A stretch of 64,000 nt of DNA, from assembly GCA_001557505.1 (NCBI GenBank), contig LSAX01000001.1:992001-1056000 (forward strand), written 5' to 3'. The position numbers and the translations under genes were made by a program. Below are positions 37,213 to 47,513 of the stretch, in pieces; the first letter of the stretch is position 1, and the number at the start of each line of letters is the position of its first letter. The notes beneath the pieces are model-generated. The model had not been told where the DNA came from, ran no database searches, and worked only from the letters and a program-made list of their open reading frames with translations. The stretch comes from Reticulascus tulasneorum. Taxonomy: Eukaryota > Ascomycota > Sordariomycetes > Glomerellales > Reticulascaceae.

Positions 37213-39558
37213 ATGTTGTTCAATCACCCGGCCCTCGCGATCGTCGCCGCTTTTGGCGCGGTCACCGTTGCAGCCAGCCCTCCTCCTCGTTTGGATTCTT
37301 CAGCGTTGCGAGACCATGTCGTTAAACGGGCTGGAGTATGTGACATCAATGGGGCTGCTCCCACTGTCAAGGCCCCGAAGAAGAACGTCTGGGCTCCCAT
37401 CTCGTCGGAAGACAACCTGGCAGTCTGGAATCTCCTCCATGACCCAGCTACCGGCCTCAATCTCACCACCGGAACTACCAGCATGCTAGACAACTACGTG
37501 TTTTGGATCGACACGCTGCACACCAACAAGTCAGACGTTCTGCCGTATCTCGACGGTTGTGGAAAAGCACCACCGCCGAAATACGCCAGAGTGGTCATCT
37601 TTGAAGGTGCGAAGGAAGTGCCCGATTCCCAGGAGTACATGGTCGGCCCGCTGCCGGTCACCAACGACACCACGATTGAGAAGTTGGACTACATCTTCAA
37701 TGGTGGTAGCGGCGGATCCGTTCCGTTCAATGCCCGCTATTTCGATGGTGCTAGATCACGGGCCTCGGAGCCGCTTCTTGCTTCGATCATGACCAACATT
37801 TCAGATATCACCACCGAGCTTATCGGCGGTGTTTACCTTGGTTCCGGAAACAACCAAACCAACCTTTCCACCACGAGTGGCACTCCGGTGTCGTTTGACG
37901 GCACCCAAGCTTTCCGCACTGTCATGTTCCGCTACCCCGGAACTGCCAGCTATCTTCTCCCACTCGACTTCTTCGTGCTGTTGGATGTCACTGGGACCGA
38001 CTCTTCCAAGTACAAGCTCAAGGGAATCGTGACCAATGAGAAATTCTACCCAACGGTCGCTCTGTTCCGAGCAGCTTGGGATGCCGGCGAATTGACGCAA
38101 GAATTCCCCCAGACTCGGGAGTATGACTGGGCGCTCCTCGATTATAAGCCTGAATTGGGAGTCAGGGACCTGGAAGACAAGCTTGCACCGCAGAGTCTCG
38201 AGGTAGGAGGCAAGCGCTACAAGATCGATTCTGAGGAAAAGTATATCGAGTACATGGGGTGGTCATTTTACGTCTCGTTCACACGAACCCTGGGCACCAT
38301 GTTCTACGACATCAAGTACAAGGGAGAGAAAGTCTTGTACGAACTTGCTCTGCAGGAGGCGGCAGCTCAGTACGCCGGGTTTACACCCAAGGCGGCTGGA
38401 ACTGTCTACCATGACACATACTACAGCTTGGGAACTGCGATCCAAGGATTGGTTGAAGGCTATGACTGTCCATTTGGCAGCACAATGTGGGATGTAAAGT
38501 ACTACGAGGGCAACGCCACCGTTACCAACCCGGACGCTATCTGCATTTTCGAGTCTGACTCCGGCTTCCCCGTTTCTCGACATCGCTCAGGTGGAAGCGG
38601 CGCCTACGGATTCTCCAACCTTGGAACAGTCAAGGCCTCGGCTCTCACACTTCGAACCGTTGCGACAGTCGGAAACTACGATTACTTGTTTGACTATGCA
38701 TTCCACGTCGACGGCTCTCTCGAAGTAACTGTTCGTGCTTCCGGCTATCTTCAGTCATCGTTCTATTACCCGAATCAGAAGAAGTTCGGACCCCGAATCC
38801 AGCAAGGCACTCAGGGCTCACTCCACGACCATATTCTGACCTACAAAGCCGACTTCGACATTCTTGGCACAAAAAACAGCCTCGAGGTATCTGACTTGAT
38901 TGTCGTGAACCAAACACAGCCCTGGTACGAGGAGCTTGGAAGTTTCGAACAGATGGAGCTCGACATCAGCACCATGACTACCGAGCAGCAGTTCAACTGG
39001 AAGCCAAACAACGCCGCTATGTACTGCGTCATCAGCCCCAACAACACCAATGCTTGGGGCGAGACCCGAGGCTACAGAATCGTGCCCGGCAAATCCGACA
39101 TTCATCTGACGCCTTTGAACTCACCGTGGTCGAAGGGTCAGACTTCTTTCGCCAAGTCGCATCTAGCGGTGACACGACAGAAGGATAACGAGCCGTATGC
39201 CAACAGTCACGCAAACATCAATCTTCCCATGAAGCCTCAGCAGGATTTCCTCAAGTTCTTCGATGACGAGAGCGTCGAAGATGAAGACATTGTCGTTTGG
39301 TTCAACCTCGGCATGCACCACTTCCCGCGATCTGAAGATATCCCCGTTACCCTATACACCGAGGCAGTCAGCAGCATCACCTTTGCGCCGCAGAACTTCA
39401 ACGACCGGGCTCAGGATGGCGATTTGTTGAACAGACGATGGATTACCACCAATGCAGCGGGCGAGCTTGAGTACGAGACGTACGGCGTGGACCTAGCACA
39501 ATGCAGCGTGGAGCTGGCCGAGCCCGTTCTCAGCCTTAGGGAGGTTACCGAGGTATAA
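37213..39558 (+). CDS. Secreted copper amine oxidase
   Basis: Intronless gene of 781 residues. A signal peptide covers about residues 1-21, and a VKR site at 37-39 may be processed by Kex2. The catalytic domain shows N488-Y489-D490-Y491, in which Tyr489 would become the TPQ cofactor; the copper ligands H538 and H540 (HDH) and H703 in GMHHFPRSED; and the likely catalytic base D401 in VYHDTYYSLG. The enzyme oxidises primary amines to aldehydes, releasing ammonia and H2O2. N-glycosylation sequons are frequent, fitting an extracellular location. Substrate range unknown. Uncertainty is only about the exact N terminus. Confidence 0.93.
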   Translation: MLFNHPALAIVAAFGAVTVAASPPPRLDSSALRDHVVKRAGVCDINGAAPTVKAPKKNVWAPISSEDNLAVWNLLHDPATGLNLTTGTTSMLDNYVFWIDTLHTNKSDVLPYLDGCGKAPPPKYARVVIFEGAKEVPDSQEYMVGPLPVTNDTTIEKLDYIFNGGSGGSVPFNARYFDGARSRASEPLLASIMTNISDITTELIGGVYLGSGNNQTNLSTTSGTPVSFDGTQAFRTVMFRYPGTASYLLPLDFFVLLDVTGTDSSKYKLKGIVTNEKFYPTVALFRAAWDAGELTQEFPQTREYDWALLDYKPELGVRDLEDKLAPQSLEVGGKRYKIDSEEKYIEYMGWSFYVSFTRTLGTMFYDIKYKGEKVLYELALQEAAAQYAGFTPKAAGTVYHDTYYSLGTAIQGLVEGYDCPFGSTMWDVKYYEGNATVTNPDAICIFESDSGFPVSRHRSGGSGAYGFSNLGTVKASALTLRTVATVGNYDYLFDYAFHVDGSLEVTVRASGYLQSSFYYPNQKKFGPRIQQGTQGSLHDHILTYKADFDILGTKNSLEVSDLIVVNQTQPWYEELGSFEQMELDISTMTTEQQFNWKPNNAAMYCVISPNNTNAWGETRGYRIVPGKSDIHLTPLNSPWSKGQTSFAKSHLAVTRQKDNEPYANSHANINLPMKPQQDFLKFFDDESVEDEDIVVWFNLGMHHFPRSEDIPVTLYTEAVSSITFAPQNFNDRAQDGDLLNRRWITTNAAGELEYETYGVDLAQCSVELAEPVLSLREVTEV

Positions 39559-40521
39559 GCGTCGGATTAGGAGAGGTTATATAAGTATATGTGAACCTTG
39601 GCATTCTGATGTGGGCTTCTCGGAGACTAATCAGTAAGATATTTATATTAATGCGTACATATTTGACCAACCTGCTTGATCTTTACAAACAAGAACGATG
39701 TGACCAAATGTCTATAGATAGTGTAATTGGACAGTCTGCTGAGTCTTGCAACTGTTGTAATCCTTCAAATGCTTGGGGATTAGGGCAGATTGTTCATAAG
39801 CAGACGACTAACCCTTTTTCTTCTTTGTTTTTAAAAAAGTAGTTTACCGTCCGCCGTGGGACATCTATTACGGCCGCAGAATAAACGGCGTCATCATGCA
39901 AATACAGAAAGCCAAGAGAAGTGAGTGGTCCGCCCATGTTTAATAAGCCAATATGTGCGCTTCGTAATCTGCCTGATATCATCGATCCCGTCTTACCACT
40001 TGGTGACAACAACTTGACAACACATTCCACAGTCAAGAAGAGGATAATCGAAGCCGTGTCATCCCGAGGATTTGGGTTGCCATGTGTCCACTCCTCATGG
40101 CCATTGGTTAATGAGATATTTACTGGAGCCCGGAACACGGGTCGAGACAAGCGTAGCCGCATTACCAAGCTCAGTCTGATATGCAGGGCCAATTTCTTTA
40201 ATATAAAATAGCCAGTAGGCTAATTACTATTCGAGTTCGGTTGGAACCAATGCCCAAATAGGATGTGATCCAGCTCGCCGCGCGCGCCATTTACAGATTG
40301 ACAACCAGGAGGGAAGCGAGCTTGATCAGCTCTTTTTGGTGGACGCGGCTCCTCGGTCCTTAGTCAAGAGATGACTGAGATAGAGATGAAGCAGGGCCGG
40401 ACTGTTATAAATGGGCTCTACTCATCCCTTTCGATGGTTTCAGTTTAAAATCAAAGTCAAAGTCTCAAAGGTGCTGACAGCTCAGCCGTAGATAGCTGAA
40501 CTACCTAGGATAGAAAGCAAA
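39559..40521. other. Intergenic gap
   Basis: It holds the amine oxidase 3' region and the SMP-30-like promoter with a TATA-like box at 40406-40412. No gene seen. Confidence 0.5.
40406..40412 (+). promoter_or_regulatory. TATA box of the SMP-30-like gene
   Basis: The motif tataaat lies 116 bp upstream of the ATG at 40522 in otherwise GC-balanced DNA. Confidence 0.45.
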
Positions 40522-41487
40522 ATGAAGGCTTCAAGACAGCTTCTCTTTCTCCTAGGTACTCTTGGCTCGTACTCTCAAGCCAAACCAGTCAGCGACCCAT
40601 CAGCAGGCTCGGCAACAACCTCTATAGCATTCCAGCTAGATCGCAAGAATACCTGGTTCGAGAATCTAGTAGTCCGATCGAATGGCGAAATTATTGCCAC
40701 CAGGATGGATGCCAACGAGCTATGGCTTATCAACCCGTTCAACAATACTGGCAGGGTGCTCATTACGGTTCCTGGCGTTTTAAGCACGGTTGGCATTGCA
40801 GAGCAGACACCAGACGTATTCGTCTTTGGAGCAGCGAACTTCAGCTTCAACCCTATCGCCCTTCCGCCATCCTCGATGAAAGTCTTTCTGCTTGACCTGA
40901 CTCAAGACACACCAAGCGTGAAGCTCATCAAAGCTCTGCCAGAAGCTGGGTTCGTAAATGGCATCTCTCCCTGGTCTGATACCGAAGTGCTTGTTGGAGA
41001 CGGGTCCTTGGCATTAGTCTACAAGATCAACATCAACACCGGCCAGTCCACCACCGTGTTGTCCGGTCCAGAGATGGATGGTGTGAATGGTATCCGCGCC
41101 CAAGACGGCTACCTATATTACGCCAGCACGTCGAAGCAGACATTCTTTCGTATCCCCCTCAATGCGGACGCCAAGGCAGCCGGGCCAGCCGAGATTATTG
41201 CTACTGGCTTTCCTCAAGACGATTTTGCGCTTCTGCCAGATGGGACCGCGTACATAGCGACGATGGGACAGAATCAGATTGTCAAGGTGACGCCTGATGG
41301 CAAGATCTCTACGGTTGCTGGAGACGCGGGACTGGACGTTGCAGCGTGCACGGCAGTCCGATTCGGTCGGACGCCAGAGGACTCGGATACATTATATGTG
41401 ACCACGACGGGTGGCACTTTGATTCCGATCAATGGGAATATCACGGAACCAGCGAAGATTGCGGCAGTGAGACTTCAGAGTCTGTAG
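40522..41487 (+). CDS. Secreted SMP-30/gluconolactonase-like beta-propeller
   Basis: Intronless, 321 residues. A signal peptide covers about residues 1-20 (LLFLLGTLGSYSQAKP). The repeating blade motifs are visible: WFENLVVRSNGEIIATRM, ELWLINPF, GFVNGISPW, VNGIRAQDGYLYYAST, FRIPL, DDFALLPDGTAYIATM and IVKVTPDGKISTVAG. This six-bladed fold is shared with SMP-30, lactonases and strictosidine-synthase-like proteins. Metal-ligand residues in the usual places (E at WFEN, N at VNG, D at QDDF) are present. The family hydrolyses lactones or esters; substrate unknown. Confidence 0.85.
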   Translation: MKASRQLLFLLGTLGSYSQAKPVSDPSAGSATTSIAFQLDRKNTWFENLVVRSNGEIIATRMDANELWLINPFNNTGRVLITVPGVLSTVGIAEQTPDVFVFGAANFSFNPIALPPSSMKVFLLDLTQDTPSVKLIKALPEAGFVNGISPWSDTEVLVGDGSLALVYKININTGQSTTVLSGPEMDGVNGIRAQDGYLYYASTSKQTFFRIPLNADAKAAGPAEIIATGFPQDDFALLPDGTAYIATMGQNQIVKVTPDGKISTVAGDAGLDVAACTAVRFGRTPEDSDTLYVTTTGGTLIPINGNITEPAKIAAVRLQSL

Positions 41488-42024
41488 GAGTTTGGTGGCG
41501 AGGGATAGTGCATGGAGACAGACAAACCCAGGAACTCTCGCGTCCAATTAAGCTTTCAGCCCAGTGGAGGGGGTCGCCTCCTCGAGGATAATGTGCTGTC
41601 ATTGCGTCAGCAATTATTTTTCGCAGGATGTTCGTTTTTTTCACGAGTGCAGAAATCACACAGTTATGCTGCTGATTTGCCCTCTAACCAGGAACTCATT
41701 CACTGGAGGCGCTGTGACGATTCGGTTCAGGTCACAAAACTGGCGCAGCGCCTCAAGTGACTCACGCGGCCACCACCATCTTCTGAATGGTGGTGGCTTA
41801 GCACTAAAGATCGGGTCGGGTAGATGAGGTGCAAACCCATGGAGAACTATGATTTTCCCCATATAATGTAAAGAAACGAGTAGCAAAAATTCTGTTCTGT
41901 TCGTTCCATCTGTTCCATGCTTAAATGTGCAGCTCCCGGCAGGCTTGTTTTTGGATTTCAAGCCCAAAGACAGCTCCAGCAGCTTTGTGGAGATAGCAGA
42001 GCAGTCGAATTGCCACGGGACACG
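41488..42024. other. Intergenic gap
   Basis: No supported gene lies here. An upstream in-frame ATG at 41917 exists but is not preferred as the NADAR start. Confidence 0.5.
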
Positions 42025-42666
42025 ATGGCGAGTACTTCTAATGAGCCTATCTTCTTCTGGAAAGAGGGCGACCACAGCACAGGCTATCTGTCGCAATGGT
42101 ACGGGTGTCCATTCAAAGATGACAAAGACCCGAAGAAGACATACAAGACCGCAGAGCAGTACGTCCCTACTCCTCGATCTCCTTCTCATTTGGGCTTGGA
42201 ACTTATGCAATATAGCTACATGATGCACCAAAAGGCCCTACTCTTCAACGACAATGAAATGGCGCTCCAGATCCTGAAGGCCGGTACGCCACGGAAGGTA
42301 AAATCTCTCGGCCGCAAGGTCAGCAACTTCGATGAGACGGTCTGGAACCACCACCGGGAGCGGGTTGTGCGTGAAGGCAACATTCTCAAATTCACAAACG
42401 CCATATCGGAGGAGGGGCTAAGAGTGGGCACGAGCGCGGATGCGCCGCTGTTGGAGACGAGCCTCAAGGACCTGCTGCTGGCGACAGGGGACCGGGAACT
42501 TGTTGAAGCCAGTCCGTTTGACCGCGTCTGGGGGATCGGGCTCAGTCCGACGAATGCACCTTATAGCTCAAGGAGTAGCTGGGGACTGAATCTCCTCGGA
42601 AAGGCATTGATGGAGGTGCGAACACAGCTGAGGGAAGAGGCCGAGAAGGAGATAGAGGACGAATGA
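42025..42666 (+). CDS. NADAR-domain protein (YbiA-like)
   Basis: Exons are 42025-42158 and 42216-42666, with a 57-nt intron (GTACGT donor, ATATAG acceptor) that restores TAEHYMMHQKALLF; 194 residues. Diagnostic features are the IFFWKEG start with LSQWY, the TAEHYMMHQKA helix, and the WGIGLSPTNAP with WGLNLLGKALMEVR end. In bacteria YbiA acts on damaged riboflavin intermediates, and NADAR proteins more widely are predicted N-glycosidases on nucleotide or ADP-ribose substrates. The role in fungi is not known. The start is at 42025, as the longer frame from 41917 adds sequence unlike the family. Confidence 0.9.
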   Translation: MASTSNEPIFFWKEGDHSTGYLSQWYGCPFKDDKDPKKTYKTAEQYVPTPRSPSHLGLELMQYSYMMHQKALLFNDNEMALQILKAGTPRKVKSLGRKVSNFDETVWNHHRERVVREGNILKFTNAISEEGLRVGTSADAPLLETSLKDLLLATGDRELVEASPFDRVWGIGLSPTNAPYSSRSSWGLNLLGKALMEVRTQLREEAEKEIEDE

Positions 42667-42987
42667 GGAGCAGACAGCAAGAGATCGGATACGCCAACTA
42701 AGGGGGGGATGGGCCAGTAGGCCTCTCCATTTTTTGTTCTATTAGAAGACACAGACCTGTTCCTCTGCAACAGGTCCTTGTATACAAACTTGGTAGCCTC
42801 ATATTGAAGCAAGAGCGGCGTTTGTTTTCCCTCAGACCACGGCCTCCGTGGCGCAGTTGCCGCCCGATATCGCCATCCCATATGCTCACGTCTATTTTGT
42901 ACAAATAATGAAACACTGCCAGCATATCCGCTGGCTTTTGTAGTGACTCCCATCGAGCATGACGCGAGCGCCCCGCCAGCGGCAAGA
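42667..42987. other. Convergent intergenic gap
   Basis: The 3' ends of the NADAR gene and TIM44 face each other across 321 bp. No gene is seen. Confidence 0.5.
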
Positions 42988-44704
42988 TTAGTAGTAATCT
43001 CTCCCACTCTTCTGCATCTCAATCAGCCGCCATCCCCTCGTCTCCGGATTGCTGACGTCTTCGGGCACTCGTGTAATGCCAATGGCATATGTGACAAGTT
43101 GGACCTTGTCTTCCATTCCTGCTGCTAGCTCATTGGTCTTTGCGTTGCGATACACATGCACTTCTTGTGTCCTACACGTGATGACAAACACGGGAACTTC
43201 GCCGGGTTCCAGCATCCTTGCTCTTGCAATGTCAACATGCCTGATATCAAGAATACGACCATCAGACTTCATGCCTGCCTGGAGGTATTGCTTTGTCAAA
43301 GCTTCGTAGACGGAGTATTGAGCCTCTGATAGCCAAAGCCTCAAGGTCTCTATGTCACCCTTAACATAGGCGTCTAGAACCTCGGGTAAGATGTACTCTC
43401 TTAGCTCTCGTAGGAACGGCTCGATTTGAAAGTTGGGATCCATGGAGCGGATTTTCTTGATGACCATGGCGGTCTCGTTCTCCGCGAAGAACCCGGCAAC
43501 TCGATCTGTAATGCTTCGCGCTGTTGAAATAAGAGGGTTCTCCGACTCGTTGTAAACGCTTTTCAGTCCGAAAATACCCTGGACTACCTTATTCTGGTCG
43601 CGGAAATCTCGCCATGCCTCCTTCCATGCCGCATCTTTGTGAAGAGTGACGTTCGTACCGGCACTGGGATAGCGTTAGGTTATTTGTTCAACTCACAAGC
43701 GACAATATGACTTACTCGGGATTTTCTTCAAAGGTCTCTGGGTTCTGCCCGCCACCTGCCAACTTCTCAGCCTCGCGCCGCTTCCGTCGCTCCTCCTTTT
43801 CGACCCAGCCTCCGTATCTGGAACTGCTGCCGTCATCGATAACCTCTTTGACGTTCTTGTAGGCTTCGGTGTCTCGGATTGGCTTGGTGGCCTTGTCTAA
43901 GGCATCACCAGTGGTGTTGGCGGCTTTGCGGACCCCTTTCATTACTGGCGTTTCCCAAGTCCAAGCAGCGCCTTTACCAACGGCCGAGGCAGTGGTTTTG
44001 ACAACAGTGGAAGCGGTAGAGGAGATTGTTCCAGAAGTAGACTCGTATGCCTGGCGCGCCTTTCTCACGGACTCACTCTCGGTAAACTGATGAGCGGATG
44101 AAGCAAGGGCCTTTGTCGAGTCATTCCATTCTTTGGACTTTGTGAATTCCGTCTGCATAGTCTCCGTGAACACTTGCCAAGGTGTCTTGTCACCATGCGG
44201 AGGGGGAGGAGGCATATCCTCTTTCTTTTGCTCATCTTTACCACTCGCCTTTTCCTCGCCGTCCTCATGCTTGCTTTGTTGGTCTTGTGAGGCGTTCTCT
44301 TCCGGTGCTGCTGAATCGGCGTCCTTTGCCTTCGTGTTTTGCGCGTCTGCGGTTTGTGCGTCCTTTACAACATTCTCTGGCGAGTTGGCATCCGTTTTTA
44401 TTTTGTCTTCTGTAGGCTGCGCACCTCTGATCAAGGTTGCGTGGAAGGATCGTGAGTGTAGTCTCGTAGTAGCAGTAAGTCGAATTTCATCGGGGAGGAA
44501 TGGCGATCGCAGGGGACCCGGCTGTTGAGCTAGAGATCGTGGTGACCAGCTTTGAACCCCATTGCCGCTCAAGGGTGCGAGGCGGTTGGAAGAGAGTAAC
44601 CTTCGATACGCAGGCGTTCTTCCATAGGAATGCGCATTAAGGGTAGAGACCCTGATGAGAGATGTTTGAGGATTGCTCCTCAGAGCCTGTGCAAGAGAGT
44701 GCAT
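42988..44704 (-). CDS. TIM44: Mitochondrial import subunit TIM44
   Basis: Exons are 43716-44704 and 42988-43663 on the minus strand with a 52-nt intron; the join restores the frame as NPDAGTNVTLHKDAAW; 554 residues. The start at 44704 gives a Met-His-Ser mitochondrial-type leader rich in Arg, Ser and Ala. A charged, low-complexity segment (about 110-180, ending PPPPPHGDKTPWQVF) precedes the conserved TIM44 core beginning at KTPWQVFTETMQ; the C-terminal domain from about residue 340 shows FGLKSVYNESENP, AETAMVIKKIRSMDP-like sequence, RILDIRHVDIARARML, and VYRNAKTNELAAGMEDKVQLVTYAIGIT. TIM44 docks mtHsp70 to the TIM23 channel on the matrix side of the inner membrane. It is divergent from the uS11m gene, a mitochondrial pair sharing a 256-bp promoter. 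Confidence 0.94.
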
Positions 44705-44960
44705 ATTTAAAAAGCCTTCCACCTCCCAAGAAACGCGAAGCCGACTGGGAGGAGTTTGGAAATGGAGTGGGTGCAGGAAATTTTGGCTTTGGATGATTTC
44801 CTGCGATCTCGGTTCAGAGCGGCGGCGGAAAATTTGTATCCGACCTTCCGGGTACCCCCGTCAACCAATGAGCAGAGCTGCATGCATAACCTCCCCAAAA
44901 ATTCGCGATGTCCGAGGATCTTGACATTGAAGCACACAATCAACGTCAATCAATTGAGGG
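44705..44960. promoter_or_regulatory. Bidirectional promoter of TIM44 and uS11m genes
   Basis: The 256 bp between the two divergent mitochondrial genes contain no coding segment and must carry both promoters. Shared control is inferred from geometry. Confidence 0.6.
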
Positions 44961-45692
44961 ATGAGTAGGATATCCACAGGTCGCCTGCTGGCGAAAAGCC
45001 TCTTTCAGAACGCGGCTTGGCCCTACCCCTTGGCACGATGTACACCCTACCTCCTTCGACCGTTGTCACAGTCGTCTCCCAAGAATGCCGACCCGCTAGC
45101 CTCGAAGACAGGAGGAAAAGAGCTACTCAACGCACTATACGGCAGTGCCAGACACGAGCCGGGGACGTCTAAAGCTGCAGCTGGCCAGTCGAGTAGCATG
45201 ACCGATCTATCGCAAAGTCTGCTCTTCGACACTCTGAACAAAGCTCAAAACAAACCGACCGATATTTTTGGGACACAGGGATCGGGGCTGGATGATCTCA
45301 TGCCTGACGAGGAGGACCTGATGGAGCCATACCACTTCCACGTTTTTTCCCATAAGCACAACACACATGTTACTGTGACGAAGCCCAATCGAGAGGCAAT
45401 TGTTTCTCTGTCCTGTGGAAATATCGGTTTCAAGAAATCTAGGCGGAAACATTTTGACGCTGCCTATCAACTGACGGCTTACGTCTTGGAGAAGCTCAAC
45501 CATACTGGGTGGCAGAAGAAGATCAATAACTTGGAGATTGTGCTGCGAGGGTTTGGACAAGGTCGAGAAGCTGCCGTCAAGGTCCTGATGAGTCAAGAGG
45601 GGAAGATCTGGCGAAACAAAGTTGTCCGCGTTTCGGACTGTACGAGGTTGAAGTTTGGTGGAACGAGGAGTAAGAAACCCAGACGCCTCTAG
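44961..45692 (+). CDS. MRPS18: Mitochondrial small ribosomal subunit protein uS11m
   Basis: Intronless, 243 residues. The N-terminal 120 residues are a mitochondrial leader and a disordered extension. The uS11 domain lies at about 125-243: YHFHVFSHKHNTHVTVT, SCGNIGFKKSRRKHFDAAYQLT, VLRGFGQGREAAVKVLM and VVRVSDCTRLKFGGTRSKKPRRL, the last being the RNA-binding C terminus typical of S11. In yeast the homologue is Mrps18. It binds the 3' major domain of mitochondrial 15S rRNA. The symbol is by yeast homology. Confidence 0.94.
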   Translation: MSRISTGRLLAKSLFQNAAWPYPLARCTPYLLRPLSQSSPKNADPLASKTGGKELLNALYGSARHEPGTSKAAAGQSSSMTDLSQSLLFDTLNKAQNKPTDIFGTQGSGLDDLMPDEEDLMEPYHFHVFSHKHNTHVTVTKPNREAIVSLSCGNIGFKKSRRKHFDAAYQLTAYVLEKLNHTGWQKKINNLEIVLRGFGQGREAAVKVLMSQEGKIWRNKVVRVSDCTRLKFGGTRSKKPRRL

Positions 45693-45935
45693 ACGTATCT
45701 ATTGGATCTCCGTGGAATCTTTTATGGGAGGTCGATAATCAGCAGAGTCATCCTTGTATGTACTATATTTTTGTACAGTTGTACAATACAATATCAATTC
45801 AACAAGCCGCCATGCCAGATGCTGACCTATCCATAAACCATGTGGTATCAATTCCCTACGCCCAAATGATAGTCTTAAACCCAATGCGCCAGAAAGAAAG
45901 CGAAAGGAATTTGCTTCTAGCGCAAAAGTCACCGT

Positions 45936-46743
45936 CTACTTTTGTGCCGGAGCTCTCTCAGATGCAGGCAACTGTCTTCCTTCGGCATCTCGCATAGCCT
46001 TCTTGCCCTTCCCTGTGCCTCCACGTCGCCGCTCATCTTCGCTATCCCATTCAGCATTTGCGTCTCTATTCTGCCGAGCCTCAGCCAGAAAGCGGGGCGG
46101 TGATTGCCTTAGCATGCGAGAACCCTCGTGTGCTCCGTCGTCTTCATCGTCGAGTAGCTCTCCATCTGCTGTATCGTACTCTGGAGGATCGATCCAGTCT
46201 CGTGGAACCACACACGGCAATGCGACCCCAATACTCGCAGCTCGATTTAGCCAGCTGGGGCCGGGTCGCCCTGTCAGTTTGTCGCAGAGGTAGGACGTGA
46301 AATGGTTGCAATTCTTGGTCAAAAGATTGTATGAGGTCCCCAGAAAGTCCTTGGAGGCTTCTTCGAGGATGGTATCGATCTCAGCTTGGGTTGCGAATGT
46401 GAAGCCGTGCAATATCTCGGATTTAAAAGTTCCTCCAGGTGGCTCCGTCTTCGGCTTGGTGAAGTATACGCCGGTGACTCCTCGCTTTTCGTGGCCTCCA
46501 TAGGCGTACTCTTTCCCATTGATCACCACACCTGAGTGAAGTAAGGAGGCCCCGAAGGTCCATAACACCGAGGATAACCTGCCAGGCTACGATGGGTCAG
46601 AGATTTGCGATATCGGGAGCATGGCCAGGCTGATAACTTACCGGCAGAAGATCGTAGACATGTATAGTGATTTCTGTTTTCGAGAGCGATAAGGTCGACC
46701 TGTGGGATGCCACGGAGGGTCTGGAGTTGGTCTTCGGCGGCAT
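45936..46743 (-). CDS. PPPDE/DeSI-type thiol peptidase
   Basis: Exons are 46642-46743 and 45936-46586 on the minus strand with a 55-nt intron (GTAAGT donor); 250 residues. The domain occupies about residues 28-150: ITIHVYDLLP, GASLLHSGVVI with catalytic H51, EYAYGGHE, and LLTKNCNHF with catalytic C127. The C-terminal 80 residues are charged and likely disordered. The family removes ubiquitin or SUMO from substrates. Which modifier is cleaved here is unknown. It is divergent from OLA1. Confidence 0.92.
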
Positions 46744-47513
46744 TTTAGGTCGAAAGTTTTAGGATTCAAATGCGATGAAAGTACAGAGATCACGCTGCAG
46801 CTACTGCAGGAGCAACCAAGACGGGCGGAGAATAGACAAACAAGCAAGAGGGGTAGCTAAGAAAATGATGCTCATTGAAATAATACAACAAGAGAATAGA
46901 GGTACTGAGAAATAGGGAGAATGAGCCAATGTTCAGCAGAGAAGGTGGGCAGTGAATTGCCTCTTAATAAGGACAGTTGATCACGGCAAGGTTGATCGAT
47001 GGGACGTCAGAGCACTGCCCGTCATGCCGCATTTGGAAAGTTGACGATCCGAAAACACTCATCAGCGTGACATAGCTGTCGCTCCAGCGGCCGCCCCCGC
47101 CGGAACTGCCTAAGGTGCCCTAGGGACACACACAACGGGCGGCCCCAAGTTATTCCATTCCGCCGCCGTTAAGTTCGCCCGACCCTGCTGGCTGAAATGG
47201 ATCAAGGCTGGTGGGGCTTAAAATTCATCTCCCAAGCCGCACAATTCGCAAAGTCTTCTTTCTTGTTGGACTCTCTCCCACAGCTACTCCGGCTCTTTCT
47301 GCACCTGTATTGCGGCGGGACTCTGGCGGTTGAGGCTGGCAACAGCCAATTATCTTCAAGACGACGTCCCTTTCGTCTCTTATCCAATCCTTCGCTTCTC
47401 CGCCTCACCTTTTCCACCATCGCGCAGCTAGCTCTGCCTTTCGAAACATCTCAGTACTTAACTGTACTGTAATCTTAACCACAACTCGTCACTACGCAAA
47501 ACGATCGAACAGG
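46744..47513. other. Divergent promoter region of the DeSI-type gene and OLA1
   Basis: A 770-bp gap with a GC-rich segment near 47080-47160 and a 5' leader-like C/T-rich part near 47240-47420. No coding segment supported. Confidence 0.5.

Noticed and set aside
37224..39214. Long antisense frames within the amine oxidase gene
   Set aside because: They are shadows of a well-supported coding sequence with matching codon bias on the other strand.
41917..42024. Longer in-frame start for the NADAR gene
   Set aside because: The added sequence has no family resemblance, and the domain begins a few residues after the Met at 42025.
47202..47472. Short frames upstream of OLA1
   Set aside because: They lie in the C/T-rich leader and show no conserved content.
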